Shown one piece after another: positions 7,670 through 16,711 of a stretch of DNA of 64,000 bases. The position numbers and the translations under genes are program-made. The notes under the pieces are model-generated. The model did not search any database. It was given only the letters and a program-made list of their open reading frames with translations, and was not told where the DNA came from. Source of the DNA: Caryophanales bacterium. GTDB lineage: Bacteria; Bacillota; Bacilli; CAJFEE01. The stretch covers positions 706,497 to 770,496 of the forward strand of contig JAQSYP010000001.1 of assembly GCA_029256085.1 (NCBI GenBank), read 5' to 3'. Positions within the stretch are counted from its first letter, which is position 1. The number at the start of each line of letters is the position of its first letter.

Positions 7670-8728
7670 TTGGAGAATAATGGAGTAAATGTAGCAGTAG
7701 TCGGTGCAACAGGTGCAGTTGGTGAGAATATGTTAAAAACTCTAGAGAAACGAAATTTTCCATTGAAAGAATTAAAATTATTATCATCAGCTAGGTCTGC
7801 TGGTAAAGAAATAGTTTTTAAAGGTAAGAAGTATGTAATAGAAGAAGCTAGGCCAGAATCATTCGAAGGAATTGACATAGCTCTTTTTTCAGCTGGCGGT
7901 GATGTTTCCAAACAGTTAGCACCAGAAGCAGTTAGTCGTGGGGCGGTTGTAGTTGATAACACTAGTGCTTTTAGAATGGACGCAAATGTCCCGTTAGTTG
8001 TACCTGAGGTAAATGAACAAGATTTATTTAAACATAATGGAATAATTGCAAATCCTAATTGTTCAACAATTCAAATGGTTGTTGCATTAGAACCAATTCG
8101 AAAAAATTACGGGCTTAAAAAAGTAGTTGTTTCAACCTATCAAGCCGTTTCAGGTTCAGGCGCACAAGCTATTACAGAATTGAATACACAAAACCTTTCA
8201 ATTAGTAACAATGAAGAGGTAGAAGCAAACATTTTACCTTGCAAGTCAGATAAAAAACATTATCAAATCGCATATAATGCAATTCCGCAAATTGATAAGT
8301 TTACAGAAAACGGATTCACATATGAAGAGATGAAAATGATCAATGAAACTAGAAAAATAATGCATATGGAAGACCTGAAAGTGGCTGCTACTTGCGTTAG
8401 AATTCCAGTAGCAGTTGGCCACTCAGAGTCTATTTATATAGAAGTAGAAAAAGAGGGAGTTTCTACTAAGGATATCCAAGATTTATTGAGAAATTCTCCA
8501 GGTATTGTTCTTCAAGATGATATTAATGAGCAACTTTATCCAATGCCATTAACTTCAACGGGAAGTAATGATGTTTTTGTTGGTCGAATAAGAAAAGATT
8601 TAGATGAGCCAACTGGTTTTCATTTATGGGTTGTTTCTGATAACTTGTTAAAGGGAGCAGCTTGGAATTCAGTACAAATTGCCGAGAGACTTCTAGAACT
8701 TGGGATAGTAGGAAAGTCTGCTGAATAG
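7670..8728 (+). CDS. asd: Aspartate-semialdehyde dehydrogenase
   Basis: NADPH-dependent reduction of aspartyl phosphate to aspartate semialdehyde, the shared step to lysine, diaminopimelate, dipicolinate, threonine and methionine. Motifs: VAVVGATGAVGENML (nucleotide binding), NPNCSTIQMV with catalytic cysteine near residue 131, and ATCVRIPVAVGHSE. I chose the TTG at 7670, nine bases behind AAGGGA (7655-7660); the in-frame ATG at 7661 touches that site and cannot use it. The result is 352 residues. It lies between dpaB and dapG, within the dipicolinate/lysine cluster. Confidence 0.94.
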   Translation: MENNGVNVAVVGATGAVGENMLKTLEKRNFPLKELKLLSSARSAGKEIVFKGKKYVIEEARPESFEGIDIALFSAGGDVSKQLAPEAVSRGAVVVDNTSAFRMDANVPLVVPEVNEQDLFKHNGIIANPNCSTIQMVVALEPIRKNYGLKKVVVSTYQAVSGSGAQAITELNTQNLSISNNEEVEANILPCKSDKKHYQIAYNAIPQIDKFTENGFTYEEMKMINETRKIMHMEDLKVAATCVRIPVAVGHSESIYIEVEKEGVSTKDIQDLLRNSPGIVLQDDINEQLYPMPLTSTGSNDVFVGRIRKDLDEPTGFHLWVVSDNLLKGAAWNSVQIAERLLELGIVGKSAE

Positions 8729-8738
8729 AGGTGGAACT

Positions 8739-9971
8739 ATGAAAGTTATTGTGCAAAAATTTGGTGGTACTTCTGTTAGAGATCAACACGGACGCCAAAA
8801 TGCACTTAAACATATAAAAGAAGTTATTAATGATGGCTATAAATCTATTGTTGTAGTTTCAGCGATGGGTAGAAAAGGTGAACCATATGCCACTGATACA
8901 CTATTACAATTAATTGGAGTTCCAAATAGCCATGTTTCTAAAAGAGAAATAGACTTGTTGATGTCTTGTGGAGAAAATATATCAGCAGTAGTTTTCTCTA
9001 ATTTATTAAATCAACAAGGTATAAAAGCTACTGCTCTAACAGGCTTTCAAGCTGGTTTAGTTACAACTGACGACTTTATGAATGCTAAAGTCATTGAAGT
9101 TAATACAAACCGTATTTTTAAAGAATTTGAAGAATATGATGTTATAGTTGTTACTGGTTTTCAAGGTGCTACAAGAAATGGAGACACGACTACTCTAGGT
9201 AGAGGTGGTAGCGACACATCAGCGTCTGTTCTCGGTGCAGCAGTGAAAGCTGAAATTATAGATATTTTTACTGATGTTGAAGGAATTATGACTGCCGATC
9301 CAAGATTAGTAGAAAATGCTAAGATACTTGAAACTGTAACCTATGAAGAAATATGCAATATGGCACATCAAGGTGCAAAAGTTATACATCCTAGAGCTGT
9401 AGAGATTGCAGAAAATAGTAATATTCCAATTAGAGTAAGGTCAACTTATTCAGAATCAGAAGGTACATTAATTACCTCTAAAGAAAAAACAAAACAACTA
9501 ATGCCAATAAAAGATAGATTAGTTACTGGTATTGCTCATGTATCTAATGTGACTCAAATAAAAGTTTTTGCTAATAATGGACCTTTCGATCTTAACACTC
9601 AAGTATTTAAGGCAATGGCAAATGAAGAAATTAGTGTTGATTTTATTAATATTTACCCTAATGGTGTTGTGTACACTATATCTGATGATGTAAGTGATAA
9701 AGCTGTTAAAATATTAAATAATCTCAACTACGATCCTGTAGTAACAAAGGGTTGTGCCAAAGTTTCTATTGTTGGAGCAGGTATCACAGGGGTACCGGGT
9801 GTAACGTCTAAAATAGTAACAGCGTTATCTGAAAATGGGGTATCAATTTTACAATCAGCAGATAGCCATACTACAATTTGGGTGCTAGTAAATGGAGAAG
9901 ACTTAGTGAATGCAGTAAATGCTTTACATGATGTATTTAATCTATCTAAAATAATTTCGGTAAAGGAGTAG
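8739..9971 (+). CDS. dapG: Aspartokinase I (diaminopimelate-sensitive type)
   Basis: Phosphorylates aspartate, the first step of the aspartate pathway. 410 residues: N-terminal kinase fold (VQKFGGTSV; TTLGRGGSDTSA; DVEGIMTADPR) and two C-terminal ACT domains from about residue 270 for feedback control. By locus and length this matches DapG, the isoenzyme of B. subtilis inhibited by meso-diaminopimelate, rather than the lysine-sensitive LysC. GAGGTGG precedes the ATG. It is ten bases behind asd and four bases ahead of dapA, so the three are one unit. Confidence 0.94.
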   Translation: MKVIVQKFGGTSVRDQHGRQNALKHIKEVINDGYKSIVVVSAMGRKGEPYATDTLLQLIGVPNSHVSKREIDLLMSCGENISAVVFSNLLNQQGIKATALTGFQAGLVTTDDFMNAKVIEVNTNRIFKEFEEYDVIVVTGFQGATRNGDTTTLGRGGSDTSASVLGAAVKAEIIDIFTDVEGIMTADPRLVENAKILETVTYEEICNMAHQGAKVIHPRAVEIAENSNIPIRVRSTYSESEGTLITSKEKTKQLMPIKDRLVTGIAHVSNVTQIKVFANNGPFDLNTQVFKAMANEEISVDFINIYPNGVVYTISDDVSDKAVKILNNLNYDPVVTKGCAKVSIVGAGITGVPGVTSKIVTALSENGVSILQSADSHTTIWVLVNGEDLVNAVNALHDVFNLSKIISVKE

Positions 9972-9975
9972 GCTA

Positions 9976-10842
9976 ATGCTTGAATTTGGAAGAGTTTTAA
10001 CCGCTATGGTTACACCTTTTGATGTATCAGGTGAAATTGATTTTTCATTGACAGAAGTTTTAATTGAACATCTAATTGCAAACGGCACGGATACCTTAGT
10101 AGTAGCTGGTACAACTGGAGAATCACCTACATTGTCCTCTGATGAAAAACTTAAATTATTTAAATTTGTAGTAGAAAAGGTTAATAAAAGAATTCCAATT
10201 ATAGCAGGAACTGGCTCAAATAATACTAAAGCTTCCATTGAGTTAACAAAGAAAGCTGAAGAAATTGGCGTTGATGGAGTTATGCTAGTAGTCCCTTACT
10301 ATAATAAACCTAATCAACAAGGTATTTATGAGCATTTTAAAGCAATTGCAGAAGCAACAAAGCTCCCAGTAATGCTTTACAATATTCCTGGAAGATCTGT
10401 TGTTAATATGTCAGTCGAAACGGTTGTGAAGTTATCTCAGATTGATAATATTTTTGCAGTAAAAGAAGCAAGTGGTGACTTAAACGCTATGACTGAAATA
10501 ATCAGTAATGCAAAAGAAGGATTTGTACTATATAGTGGAGACGATGGTATAACAATACCAGTATTATCTATAGGTGGGCATGGTGTTGTATCAGTTGCAT
10601 CCCACGTCATTGGAAATGAAATGCAAACCCTCGTTAAACTGTTCCTTGAAGGGAAAAATGAAGATGCAGCTAAATTGCATCAAAAGCTTTTACCTATAAT
10701 GAAGGGGTTGTTTATAGCTCCAAATCCTGTTCCCGTTAAAGCTGCATTACAAAGTATTGGAGTAAACGCAGGTACAGTAAGATTACCATTAGTACCATTA
10801 GAAGATAATCAAGTGAAGTTTATTGAAAACTTACTAAAATAA
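9976..10842 (+). CDS. dapA: 4-hydroxy-tetrahydrodipicolinate synthase
   Basis: Condenses pyruvate with aspartate semialdehyde; the product feeds diaminopimelate/lysine and, through DpaA/DpaB, dipicolinate. 288 residues with the TIM-barrel motifs GTTGESPTL, VVPYYNKP, LYNIPGRS (catalytic tyrosine) and AVKEASGDL (Schiff-base lysine). AAAGGAG precedes the ATG. Last gene of the dpaA-dpaB-asd-dapG-dapA cluster, closed by a strong terminator. Confidence 0.96.
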   Translation: MLEFGRVLTAMVTPFDVSGEIDFSLTEVLIEHLIANGTDTLVVAGTTGESPTLSSDEKLKLFKFVVEKVNKRIPIIAGTGSNNTKASIELTKKAEEIGVDGVMLVVPYYNKPNQQGIYEHFKAIAEATKLPVMLYNIPGRSVVNMSVETVVKLSQIDNIFAVKEASGDLNAMTEIISNAKEGFVLYSGDDGITIPVLSIGGHGVVSVASHVIGNEMQTLVKLFLEGKNEDAAKLHQKLLPIMKGLFIAPNPVPVKAALQSIGVNAGTVRLPLVPLEDNQVKFIENLLK

Positions 10843-10851
10843 CTTAAAATT

Positions 10852-10900
10852 GACAAAAGATATTCTGGATTTTCATTTTCAGAATAACTTTTGTCTTTTA
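10852..10900 (+). terminator. Terminator after dapA
   Basis: GACAAAAG-A-TATTCTG pairs with CAGAATA-A-CTTTTGTC (interruptions on both arms), followed by TTTTATTT. It closes the dipicolinate/lysine operon and sits directly ahead of a copy of the 110-bp repeat. Confidence 0.8.
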
Positions 10901-10903
10901 TTT

Positions 10904-11013
10904 GCTAGTAGGAAAGTATAAACTTTGACTAGTTCATACTTTCCTAACGCATAAGTGCAACTACGGCTCTGCCGTCGCCTTAAAGGCTCGGCAATCGCCG
11001 AGTTTTCTTTATA
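10904..11013 (+). repeat. Dispersed ~110-bp intergenic repeat, copy 1
   Basis: Begins right behind the dapA terminator with GCTAGTA, then a hairpin: GGAAAGTATAAACT pairs with AGTTCATACTTTCC, one mismatch. Next come CTAACGCATAAGTGCAACTA and a GC-rich part ending in CTCGGC-AATC-GCCGAG followed by TTTTCTTTATA, itself shaped like a terminator. Near-identical copies lie at 41792 and 60156 and a diverged one at 42656, all in the same orientation. It carries no ORF. Confidence 0.85.
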
Positions 11014-11127
11014 CCAAAACCCTTAATGTTACTTGAGTTTATTTTATAAACTTGTCTTTATCTATAGTAGTCCGTTATAATTAATTTTAAGTGAATTGGT
11101 GCGGGCAATACATTAGGAGGACAAGTT

Positions 11128-12798
11128 GTGATAAAAAAAGAAATAAATGATATTAAAGTAATTCCGCTTGGTGGAGCTGGAGAAGTAGGTAAAAATTTAT
11201 ATGTAATTAATATTGACGAAGAGATATTTATTGTAGATGCTGGTCTGAAATTTCCGGAAAGTGAAATGTATGGAATTGATAAAGTAATACCAGATATTAC
11301 TTATTTAGTTGAAAATAAAGAAAAAATTAAAGCGGTTTTTATATCACATGGTCATGAGGACCATATAGGTGCTCTGGCATATATTCTTAAAAAAATAAAT
11401 GTACCGATTTATGCTACTAGGCTTACTATTGGGCTAATAAAAGATATATTATCTGATGAAGGGTTTAATCTTAAGTCTATAAACCTAAAAACTATTAATC
11501 CAGATGCAAAAATCAAGTTTGAAAACACAGCAGTTTCTTTCTTTAGAACGACACATAATATCCCAGATTCAATAGGGATAAGCTTTCAAACGAGCATGGG
11601 TTCAATAGTGTATACTGGTGATTTTAAATTTGATTACTCACCTGTAGATAGTATCGGTCCAGACATTAATAAAATGTCATATATCGGTAATCAAGGTGTA
11701 CTCTGTTTAATTTCTGATAGTACAAATGCTGAGAAACCTGGCTATACACCTTCTGAATCAATAGTAGGTGTAGCGTTAAATAATGAGTTCTTTAAAGCAA
11801 ATGGAAGGTTAATAGTTGCTACTTTTTCATCAAATATACATAGGATTCAACAAGTAATAAATGCTGCAGCTACAAATAACAGAAAAGTTGTATTTGTTGG
11901 TCACTGTATGCAAAGGGCAGTTTCAATTTCAAAAGAATTAGGTTACTTAAAAATACCAAAGAATACTTTAATTCAAATGAGCGAAGTTGATAAATATAAT
12001 GATAAACAACTTGTTTTCCTAACTACAGGAAATCAAGGAGAGCCTTTATCAGCTGTTTCAAAAATTGCAAAACAGGTACATAAAGGCATTGTTGCGAAAA
12101 GTGGTGATACATTAATTATTGCTTCAACGCCTGTACCAGGTGATGAAATAGTTGTTTATAAATCAATAAATTTACTTATGAGATTAGGAGTAAATGTAAT
12201 TTATAATGAAAAACAAATTCACGTCTCAGGTCACGGAAGCCAAGAAGAACTTAAATTAATGATTCAATTAATGAAGCCTAAGTATTTTATTCCAGTGCAC
12301 GGTGATCTTAAAATGCAAATAGCTCATGCTAAATTAGCAGAAAATATTGGCATTGAAAGAGATAGAGTATTTTTAGTTGATAATGGAGACGTTGTACACT
12401 TTACAAAAGAGTCTGTTAATAATGTAAAAAAGGTTCAAGCAGGAAATGTTCTAATTGATGGTCTTGGTATTGGTGATATAGGAAATATTGTTCTAAGAGA
12501 TAGAAGACTATTAGCCCATGACGGAATATTAGTAGTTGTTATAACTTTAAATAAAGTTACAAAAAAAGTTGTTTCTGGTCCAGAAATTATTTCTAGGGGC
12601 TTTATATATGTTAGAGAATCAGAAAAACTTATAGAACAATCGACTGAAATAATAAATAGATTAGTAAATAAGAGCACCTCAGAAGGAAACTTTGAATGGT
12701 CATTCCTAAAATCTAATATTCGTGATTCTTTAAATGAATTTTTATATGAAAAAACTAAAAGAAAACCAATGATTTTGCCGATAATAATGGAAGTATAA
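11128..12798 (+). CDS. rnjB: Ribonuclease J2
   Basis: Metallo-beta-lactamase/beta-CASP nuclease that pairs with RNase J1 in mRNA decay and RNA maturation. 556 residues. Zinc-binding residues look intact: HGHEDH at 74-79, a histidine near 143 (TTHNIPDS) and an aspartate near 165 (TGDFKFD); the beta-CASP part has HVSGHGSQEELK and PVHGD. Assigned to J2 rather than J1 by position: ymfA/rnjB follows dapA in B. subtilis. The GTG start is seven bases after GGAGG. Some J2 proteins have degenerate active sites; this one does not at the positions named. Confidence 0.92.
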   Translation: MIKKEINDIKVIPLGGAGEVGKNLYVINIDEEIFIVDAGLKFPESEMYGIDKVIPDITYLVENKEKIKAVFISHGHEDHIGALAYILKKINVPIYATRLTIGLIKDILSDEGFNLKSINLKTINPDAKIKFENTAVSFFRTTHNIPDSIGISFQTSMGSIVYTGDFKFDYSPVDSIGPDINKMSYIGNQGVLCLISDSTNAEKPGYTPSESIVGVALNNEFFKANGRLIVATFSSNIHRIQQVINAAATNNRKVVFVGHCMQRAVSISKELGYLKIPKNTLIQMSEVDKYNDKQLVFLTTGNQGEPLSAVSKIAKQVHKGIVAKSGDTLIIASTPVPGDEIVVYKSINLLMRLGVNVIYNEKQIHVSGHGSQEELKLMIQLMKPKYFIPVHGDLKMQIAHAKLAENIGIERDRVFLVDNGDVVHFTKESVNNVKKVQAGNVLIDGLGIGDIGNIVLRDRRLLAHDGILVVVITLNKVTKKVVSGPEIISRGFIYVRESEKLIEQSTEIINRLVNKSTSEGNFEWSFLKSNIRDSLNEFLYEKTKRKPMILPIIMEV

Positions 12799-12810
12799 TG
12801 CAATTAGTAT

Positions 12811-12840
12811 CCTATCTCTCTAAAGAGATAGGATTTTTTT
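12811..12840 (+). terminator. Terminator after rnjB
   Basis: CCTATCTCT (12811-12819) pairs with AGAGATAGG (12824-12832), followed by ATTTTTTT. Confidence 0.85.
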
Positions 12841-12898
12841 GATTTAAAGTTACATTAAATAGAAATACTAGTAGTAATAATTAGAAAGGGGAAAAAAT

Positions 12899-13642
12899 AT
12901 GCCTAAATTATTCGAGAATGATGATAAGGAAATTAACCCAAATGAAAGTACTGAACCGAAGTCTGAGTGTGCAATAGTAGAAAAAATTCAGCAGTTAGGA
13001 ACAACAAATGTTCCTCAAGCAACTGAAACTAAAATACATTGCTTAACAATTATTGGTCAAATTGAGGGGCATATGCAGTTGCCGCCGCAAAATAAAACGA
13101 CAAAATATGAACATTTGTTACCCCAGCTAGTAGCAATAGAACAAAATAACAGTATTGAAGGGTTATTAGTTATTTTAAATACTGTAGGTGGTGATGTTGA
13201 GGCGGGGTTAGCGATAGCAGAAATGGTATCCTCAATTTCTAAGCCAACAGTATCTCTTGTTTTAGGTGGAGGGCATTCAATTGGTGTCCCAATTGCAGTA
13301 TCTACTGACTATTCGTTTATAGCTGAAACGGCAACAATGACTATACATCCTATTAGATTAACAGGTCTAGTTATTGGAGTACCACAAACTTTTGAATATC
13401 TAGATAAAATGCAAGAAAGAGTAATAAACTTTGTAACTAAACATTCAAATATTTCTGAATCGGTTTTTAAAGAATTAATGTTTTCCAAAGGTAATTTAAC
13501 ACGAGATATTGGAACAAATGTTGTTGGTAAAGATGCAGTAGCAACTGGATTAATTGATGAAGTTGGTGGGTTATCACAAGCGATTAAAAAACTTAATGAA
13601 CTAATTGATAATAATAAGAAGAGGGATGAAAACAAGGAATGA
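12899..13642 (+). CDS. tepA: ClpP-like serine peptidase TepA (YmfB)
   Basis: 247 residues of the ClpP/crotonase fold. In B. subtilis TepA was linked to protein translocation and to degradation of spore small acid-soluble proteins at outgrowth. The nucleophile is probably the serine of GGGHSIG near residue 127, in place of the GxASM of ClpP, and the histidine lies in [23 protein letters not shown] forms the oxyanion/binding strand. The N-terminal ~55 residues are charged and variable. AAAGGGG precedes the ATG. The last four bases overlap ylzJ (ATGA), so the two are translationally coupled. Confidence 0.92.
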   Translation: MPKLFENDDKEINPNESTEPKSECAIVEKIQQLGTTNVPQATETKIHCLTIIGQIEGHMQLPPQNKTTKYEHLLPQLVAIEQNNSIEGLLVILNTVGGDVEAGLAIAEMVSSISKPTVSLVLGGGHSIGVPIAVSTDYSFIAETATMTIHPIRLTGLVIGVPQTFEYLDKMQERVINFVTKHSNISESVFKELMFSKGNLTRDIGTNVVGKDAVATGLIDEVGGLSQAIKKLNELIDNNKKRDENKE

Positions 13643-13854
13643 TAATACATACAATAGTTCCAGAGTATTTAATTTTTCAGGAGCAGCCAGAATTATTGAA
13701 TAATCTGAAAGTTTTAAATTTAAATGGTGTTGAAATGGAAGTAGATATTAGAAACGATGGAAGTTTACAATTAATTCGTCTTCTAAGTACAAATCCACAA
13801 GACTATTTAAAATATTCCCCAGGCCAAGTATTACCTCCTATCGGCTCACTCTAG
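13639..13854 (+). CDS. ylzJ: YlzJ-like small protein
   Basis: 71 residues beginning [14 protein letters not shown] and ending [12 protein letters not shown]; this matches the YlzJ-like family found only next to tepA in Bacillales. The function is unknown. The start codon overlaps the tepA stop (ATGA), with AAGGA as ribosome site inside tepA, so expression depends on tepA. No terminator with a U-tract follows; a non-terminator hairpin lies 45 bases downstream. Confidence 0.85.
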   Translation: MIIHTIVPEYLIFQEQPELLNNLKVLNLNGVEMEVDIRNDGSLQLIRLLSTNPQDYLKYSPGQVLPPIGSL

Positions 13855-13898
13855 AATGAGGCTATAGTATATGTTATAATTAAAATATTACAAAATTT

Positions 13899-13918
13899 GG
13901 CAGCCGATATTGGCTGCT
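13899..13918 (+). other. Stem-loop in the spoIIIE leader
   Basis: GGCAGCC (13899-13905) pairs with GGCTGCT (13912-13918) around GATATT. There is no U-tract. A TATAAT at 13875-13880 could be the -10 of a spoIIIE promoter, which would place this hairpin early in its mRNA leader. Confidence 0.4.
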
Positions 13919-13974
13919 AAATTACTTTAATTATAAATATTAATTAGCTATACGTAAGGATTTGAGGGATTAAA

Positions 13975-16275
13975 TTGGCTAAAAAAGTCGTTGGTGTTAA
14001 AAGGAAAAAGAAACATAACCTTAAAACATTTTTATTCTTTGAAATAACAGGATTGGCAATGGTTTTATTTGCGATTTTAGGTATTGCCAAGCTAGGTATT
14101 GTCGGTAAAGTCTTTAACAATATGGCTTTATTTTTCTTTGGATCATGGGATTTTTTATTGCTATTAATAATTGGATCTATTGGTTTTTATTTAATAATTA
14201 AAAGGAAGCTACCACAATTCAATAATAAGAAAAGTCTTAGCCTATTTATGTTTTTTTCATTTGTTTTAATTTTAAGTCATATTAAACTTTTCTCGAATCT
14301 CTCTAAAAATGGAGAATTCATAAATCCTTCGGTAATAAGAAATACTTGGGAAATTTATTGGTTAGTTGTACAAGGTAAGTCAACAACAACAGATATAGGT
14401 GGAGGAATGGTAGGAGCAATTTTATTTTCTATATTTCATTTATTGTTCGATACTATAGGAACAAAGATTGCTGCCTTTTTTATGTTAATCGTGTCAGTTA
14501 TTCTCTTTTTTGATAAGTCATTAAGGGATACTATACAGAAGATTACAAAACCGACATTTAACTTTTTTGGTTCTACAATAAATGAGATAAAAGAAGATTT
14601 AAATAATCGAAAAATAATAAAGGAACAAAATATCTCGAATATTGAAATACTATCTGAAGATAGGAATATGGAGAGAGATATTAATGATATTCCAATAATT
14701 TTTGCAAATGAGCAAAATAACGAACAAACTGTCGAAAAAGTAATTCCGATTGAAAAGAAAAAAGATCCAAAAGAAAATTCAAAACTAAATAATTCAATTA
14801 AAGTTAAGTTAAATAATAGTGAAGAGAATCTAATAGAATTTAATATGGATCTTCCGAAACAAGAGTATCATCTACCAAAAATAGACTTACTTAACACTCC
14901 TACCTCAAAGGCTGAACAGGCAGATCAAAATATAATTTTTGAAAAAGCTAAGACACTTGAGAGAACATTTAATAGCTTTGGGGTTAAAGCAAAAGTAACA
15001 AAGGTTCACGTCGGACCAGCAGTAACAAAATTTGAAGTTCATCCTGACGTCGGTGTAAAGGTCAGTAAAATAGTTAGTTTAGTAGATGATTTAGCACTTG
15101 CCCTTGCAGCAAAGGACATTAGGATGGAGGCCCCAATCCCAGGAAAATCAGCTATAGGAATCGAAGTGCCAAATTCAGAAATATCGTTAGTAACACTACG
15201 AGAAGTCATAGAAACAATTCATAAACAAAAACTAGAATCGAAATTACTAATTGGTCTAGGTAGAGATATTTCAGGTGACGTAATTGGTGCCGAGCTAGAT
15301 AAGATGCCACATTTACTAGTTGCAGGTGCTACAGGTAGCGGTAAAAGTGTATGTATAAATGGTATAATTGTTAGCTTACTACTAAGATCAAAGCCTGACG
15401 AAGTAAAATTGATGATGATTGATCCTAAAATGGTTGAATTAAATGTATATAATGGAATACCTCATTTGTTATCACCAGTTGTCACTGATCCGAGAAAAGC
15501 TTCTATAGCACTTAAAAAAGTCGTTCAGGAAATGGAACGTAGATATGAGCTATTCTCCTTTGTAGGAGTAAGAAATATAGAAGGCTATAATGATTATCAA
15601 GTTAAATCAAGCAGTGGAGAACCTAGACTACCGTTTATAGTTGTAATCGTCGATGAATTAGCAGATTTAATGATGGTTGCTTCATCAGATGTTGAAGATA
15701 GTATAATTAGATTATCACAAATGGCAAGAGCAGCAGGGATCCACATGATTATTGCTACCCAAAGGCCATCAGTTGATGTTATAACAGGAGTCATAAAGGC
15801 AAACATTCCTTCAAGAATAGCATTTGCTGTTTCATCACAAGTTGATTCTAGAACTATCCTTGATACAGGGGGAGCTGAGAAACTTCTTGGAAGAGGAGAT
15901 ATGCTTTACCTTCCAGTAGGTGCAAGTAAACCTATTAGAGTTCAAGGAGCATATTTAACAGACAGTGAAGTTGAAAGAATTGTAAATTACGTTATATCAC
16001 AACAAAAAGCAGAGTATAGTGAAGAAATGGTCGTTAACGATGATGAAAAATCAAAGTATAATAATATAGAGGACGAGCTTTATAATGATGCTGTAAAATT
16101 AGTTATAGACATGAAAACCGCATCAGTATCTATGTTACAAAGAAGATTTAGAATAGGTTACACAAGAGCTGCAAGATTAATTGATGCTATGGAAGAAAAT
16201 GGTATAGTAGGACCATATGAAGGAAGTAAGCCTAGAGAAGTTTTAATAACAGATTTAAAATTATTAGAAGGTTAA
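13975..16275 (+). CDS. spoIIIE: DNA translocase SpoIIIE/FtsK
   Basis: Septal ATPase that pumps the chromosome through the closing septum, including into the forespore. 766 residues: N-terminal basic tail, about four membrane segments within residues 20-185, a charged linker to about 300, then alpha and beta motor domains with Walker A GATGSGKS at 451-458 and Walker B VVIVDELADLM. The C-terminal gamma winged helix (SVSMLQRRFRIGYTRAARLI) reads polar sequences. The TTG start follows GAGGG. Position after tepA-ylzJ matches spoIIIE; the paralogue SftA is elsewhere. Confidence 0.95.
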   Translation: MAKKVVGVKRKKKHNLKTFLFFEITGLAMVLFAILGIAKLGIVGKVFNNMALFFFGSWDFLLLLIIGSIGFYLIIKRKLPQFNNKKSLSLFMFFSFVLILSHIKLFSNLSKNGEFINPSVIRNTWEIYWLVVQGKSTTTDIGGGMVGAILFSIFHLLFDTIGTKIAAFFMLIVSVILFFDKSLRDTIQKITKPTFNFFGSTINEIKEDLNNRKIIKEQNISNIEILSEDRNMERDINDIPIIFANEQNNEQTVEKVIPIEKKKDPKENSKLNNSIKVKLNNSEENLIEFNMDLPKQEYHLPKIDLLNTPTSKAEQADQNIIFEKAKTLERTFNSFGVKAKVTKVHVGPAVTKFEVHPDVGVKVSKIVSLVDDLALALAAKDIRMEAPIPGKSAIGIEVPNSEISLVTLREVIETIHKQKLESKLLIGLGRDISGDVIGAELDKMPHLLVAGATGSGKSVCINGIIVSLLLRSKPDEVKLMMIDPKMVELNVYNGIPHLLSPVVTDPRKASIALKKVVQEMERRYELFSFVGVRNIEGYNDYQVKSSSGEPRLPFIVVIVDELADLMMVASSDVEDSIIRLSQMARAAGIHMIIATQRPSVDVITGVIKANIPSRIAFAVSSQVDSRTILDTGGAEKLLGRGDMLYLPVGASKPIRVQGAYLTDSEVERIVNYVISQQKAEYSEEMVVNDDEKSKYNNIEDELYNDAVKLVIDMKTASVSMLQRRFRIGYTRAARLIDAMEENGIVGPYEGSKPREVLITDLKLLEG

Positions 16276-16303
16276 AGGAGACATTTCGTGTCTTCTTTTT
16301 TAT
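16276..16303 (+). terminator. Terminator after spoIIIE
   Basis: GGAGACA pairs with TGTCTTC around TTTCG, followed by TTTTTT, directly behind the spoIIIE stop. Confidence 0.7.
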
Positions 16304-16711
16304 ATTTACCAAATATTTATAAATAAAAATGTAATTTTAGTAGTATTTGTTGTATAAATTAATTTTTTGGAAAATTTGATTAATTAAATAAATGTTTTCA
16401 TTTAATATTAAATATTATTAATTTAACTTTTAATAATTAAAATATAACAATATTGTAAATAAATAAAGATATAAAATAAATTATATTTATATAACTTATT
16501 TAAAAGTGATCAAATATCAAATTATTACATTTTTATACATTAGGAGATATATTTTGCAAAAATTTCCAACTACTAATATAATAAAAGAGCCTAAATATAA
16601 TAATATAAGTACATAACTAATTCTAAATGTATTCGCTTTCATTTCTTTGGTACTTCGAATCGTCTATATCTGATTCTGTACATAAATAATATTTATTAGG
16701 GGGTATTTGTC
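16304..16711. other. Long AT-rich leader region of the nucleoside importer
   Basis: 408 bases without a gene and with very low GC content. No riboswitch fold or tRNA could be recognised. The only site I can name is a CodY-like box at 16362-16376. The final bases (TTAGGGGG, about 16698) form the ribosome site of the lipoprotein gene. I could not settle on a promoter because many TATA-like hexamers occur. Confidence 0.5.
16362..16376 (+). promoter_or_regulatory. CodY-like operator
   Basis: ATTTTTTGGAAAATT differs at three positions from the CodY consensus AATTTTCWGAAAATT. In B. subtilis the homologous nupNOPQ operon is repressed by CodY, so such a site is expected. In DNA this AT-rich, a three-mismatch hit is weak on its own. 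Confidence 0.35.

Noticed and set aside
7590-8738. Lysine riboswitch or T-box ahead of asd or dapG
   Set aside because: The gaps before asd (80 bases) and dapG (10 bases) are too short and show no such fold.
10904-11013. CRISPR repeat or tRNA-like element in the repeat family
   Set aside because: Copies are single, tens of kilobases apart, with no spacers between them, and the fold is not a cloverleaf.
11128-12798. Assignment of the RNase J gene as J1
   Set aside because: The intact active site would allow J1, but the position after dapA and before tepA is that of rnjB.
16304-16600. Replication origin in the AT-rich stretch before the nucleoside importer
   Set aside because: No cluster of DnaA boxes (TTATCCACA) and no origin-linked genes.
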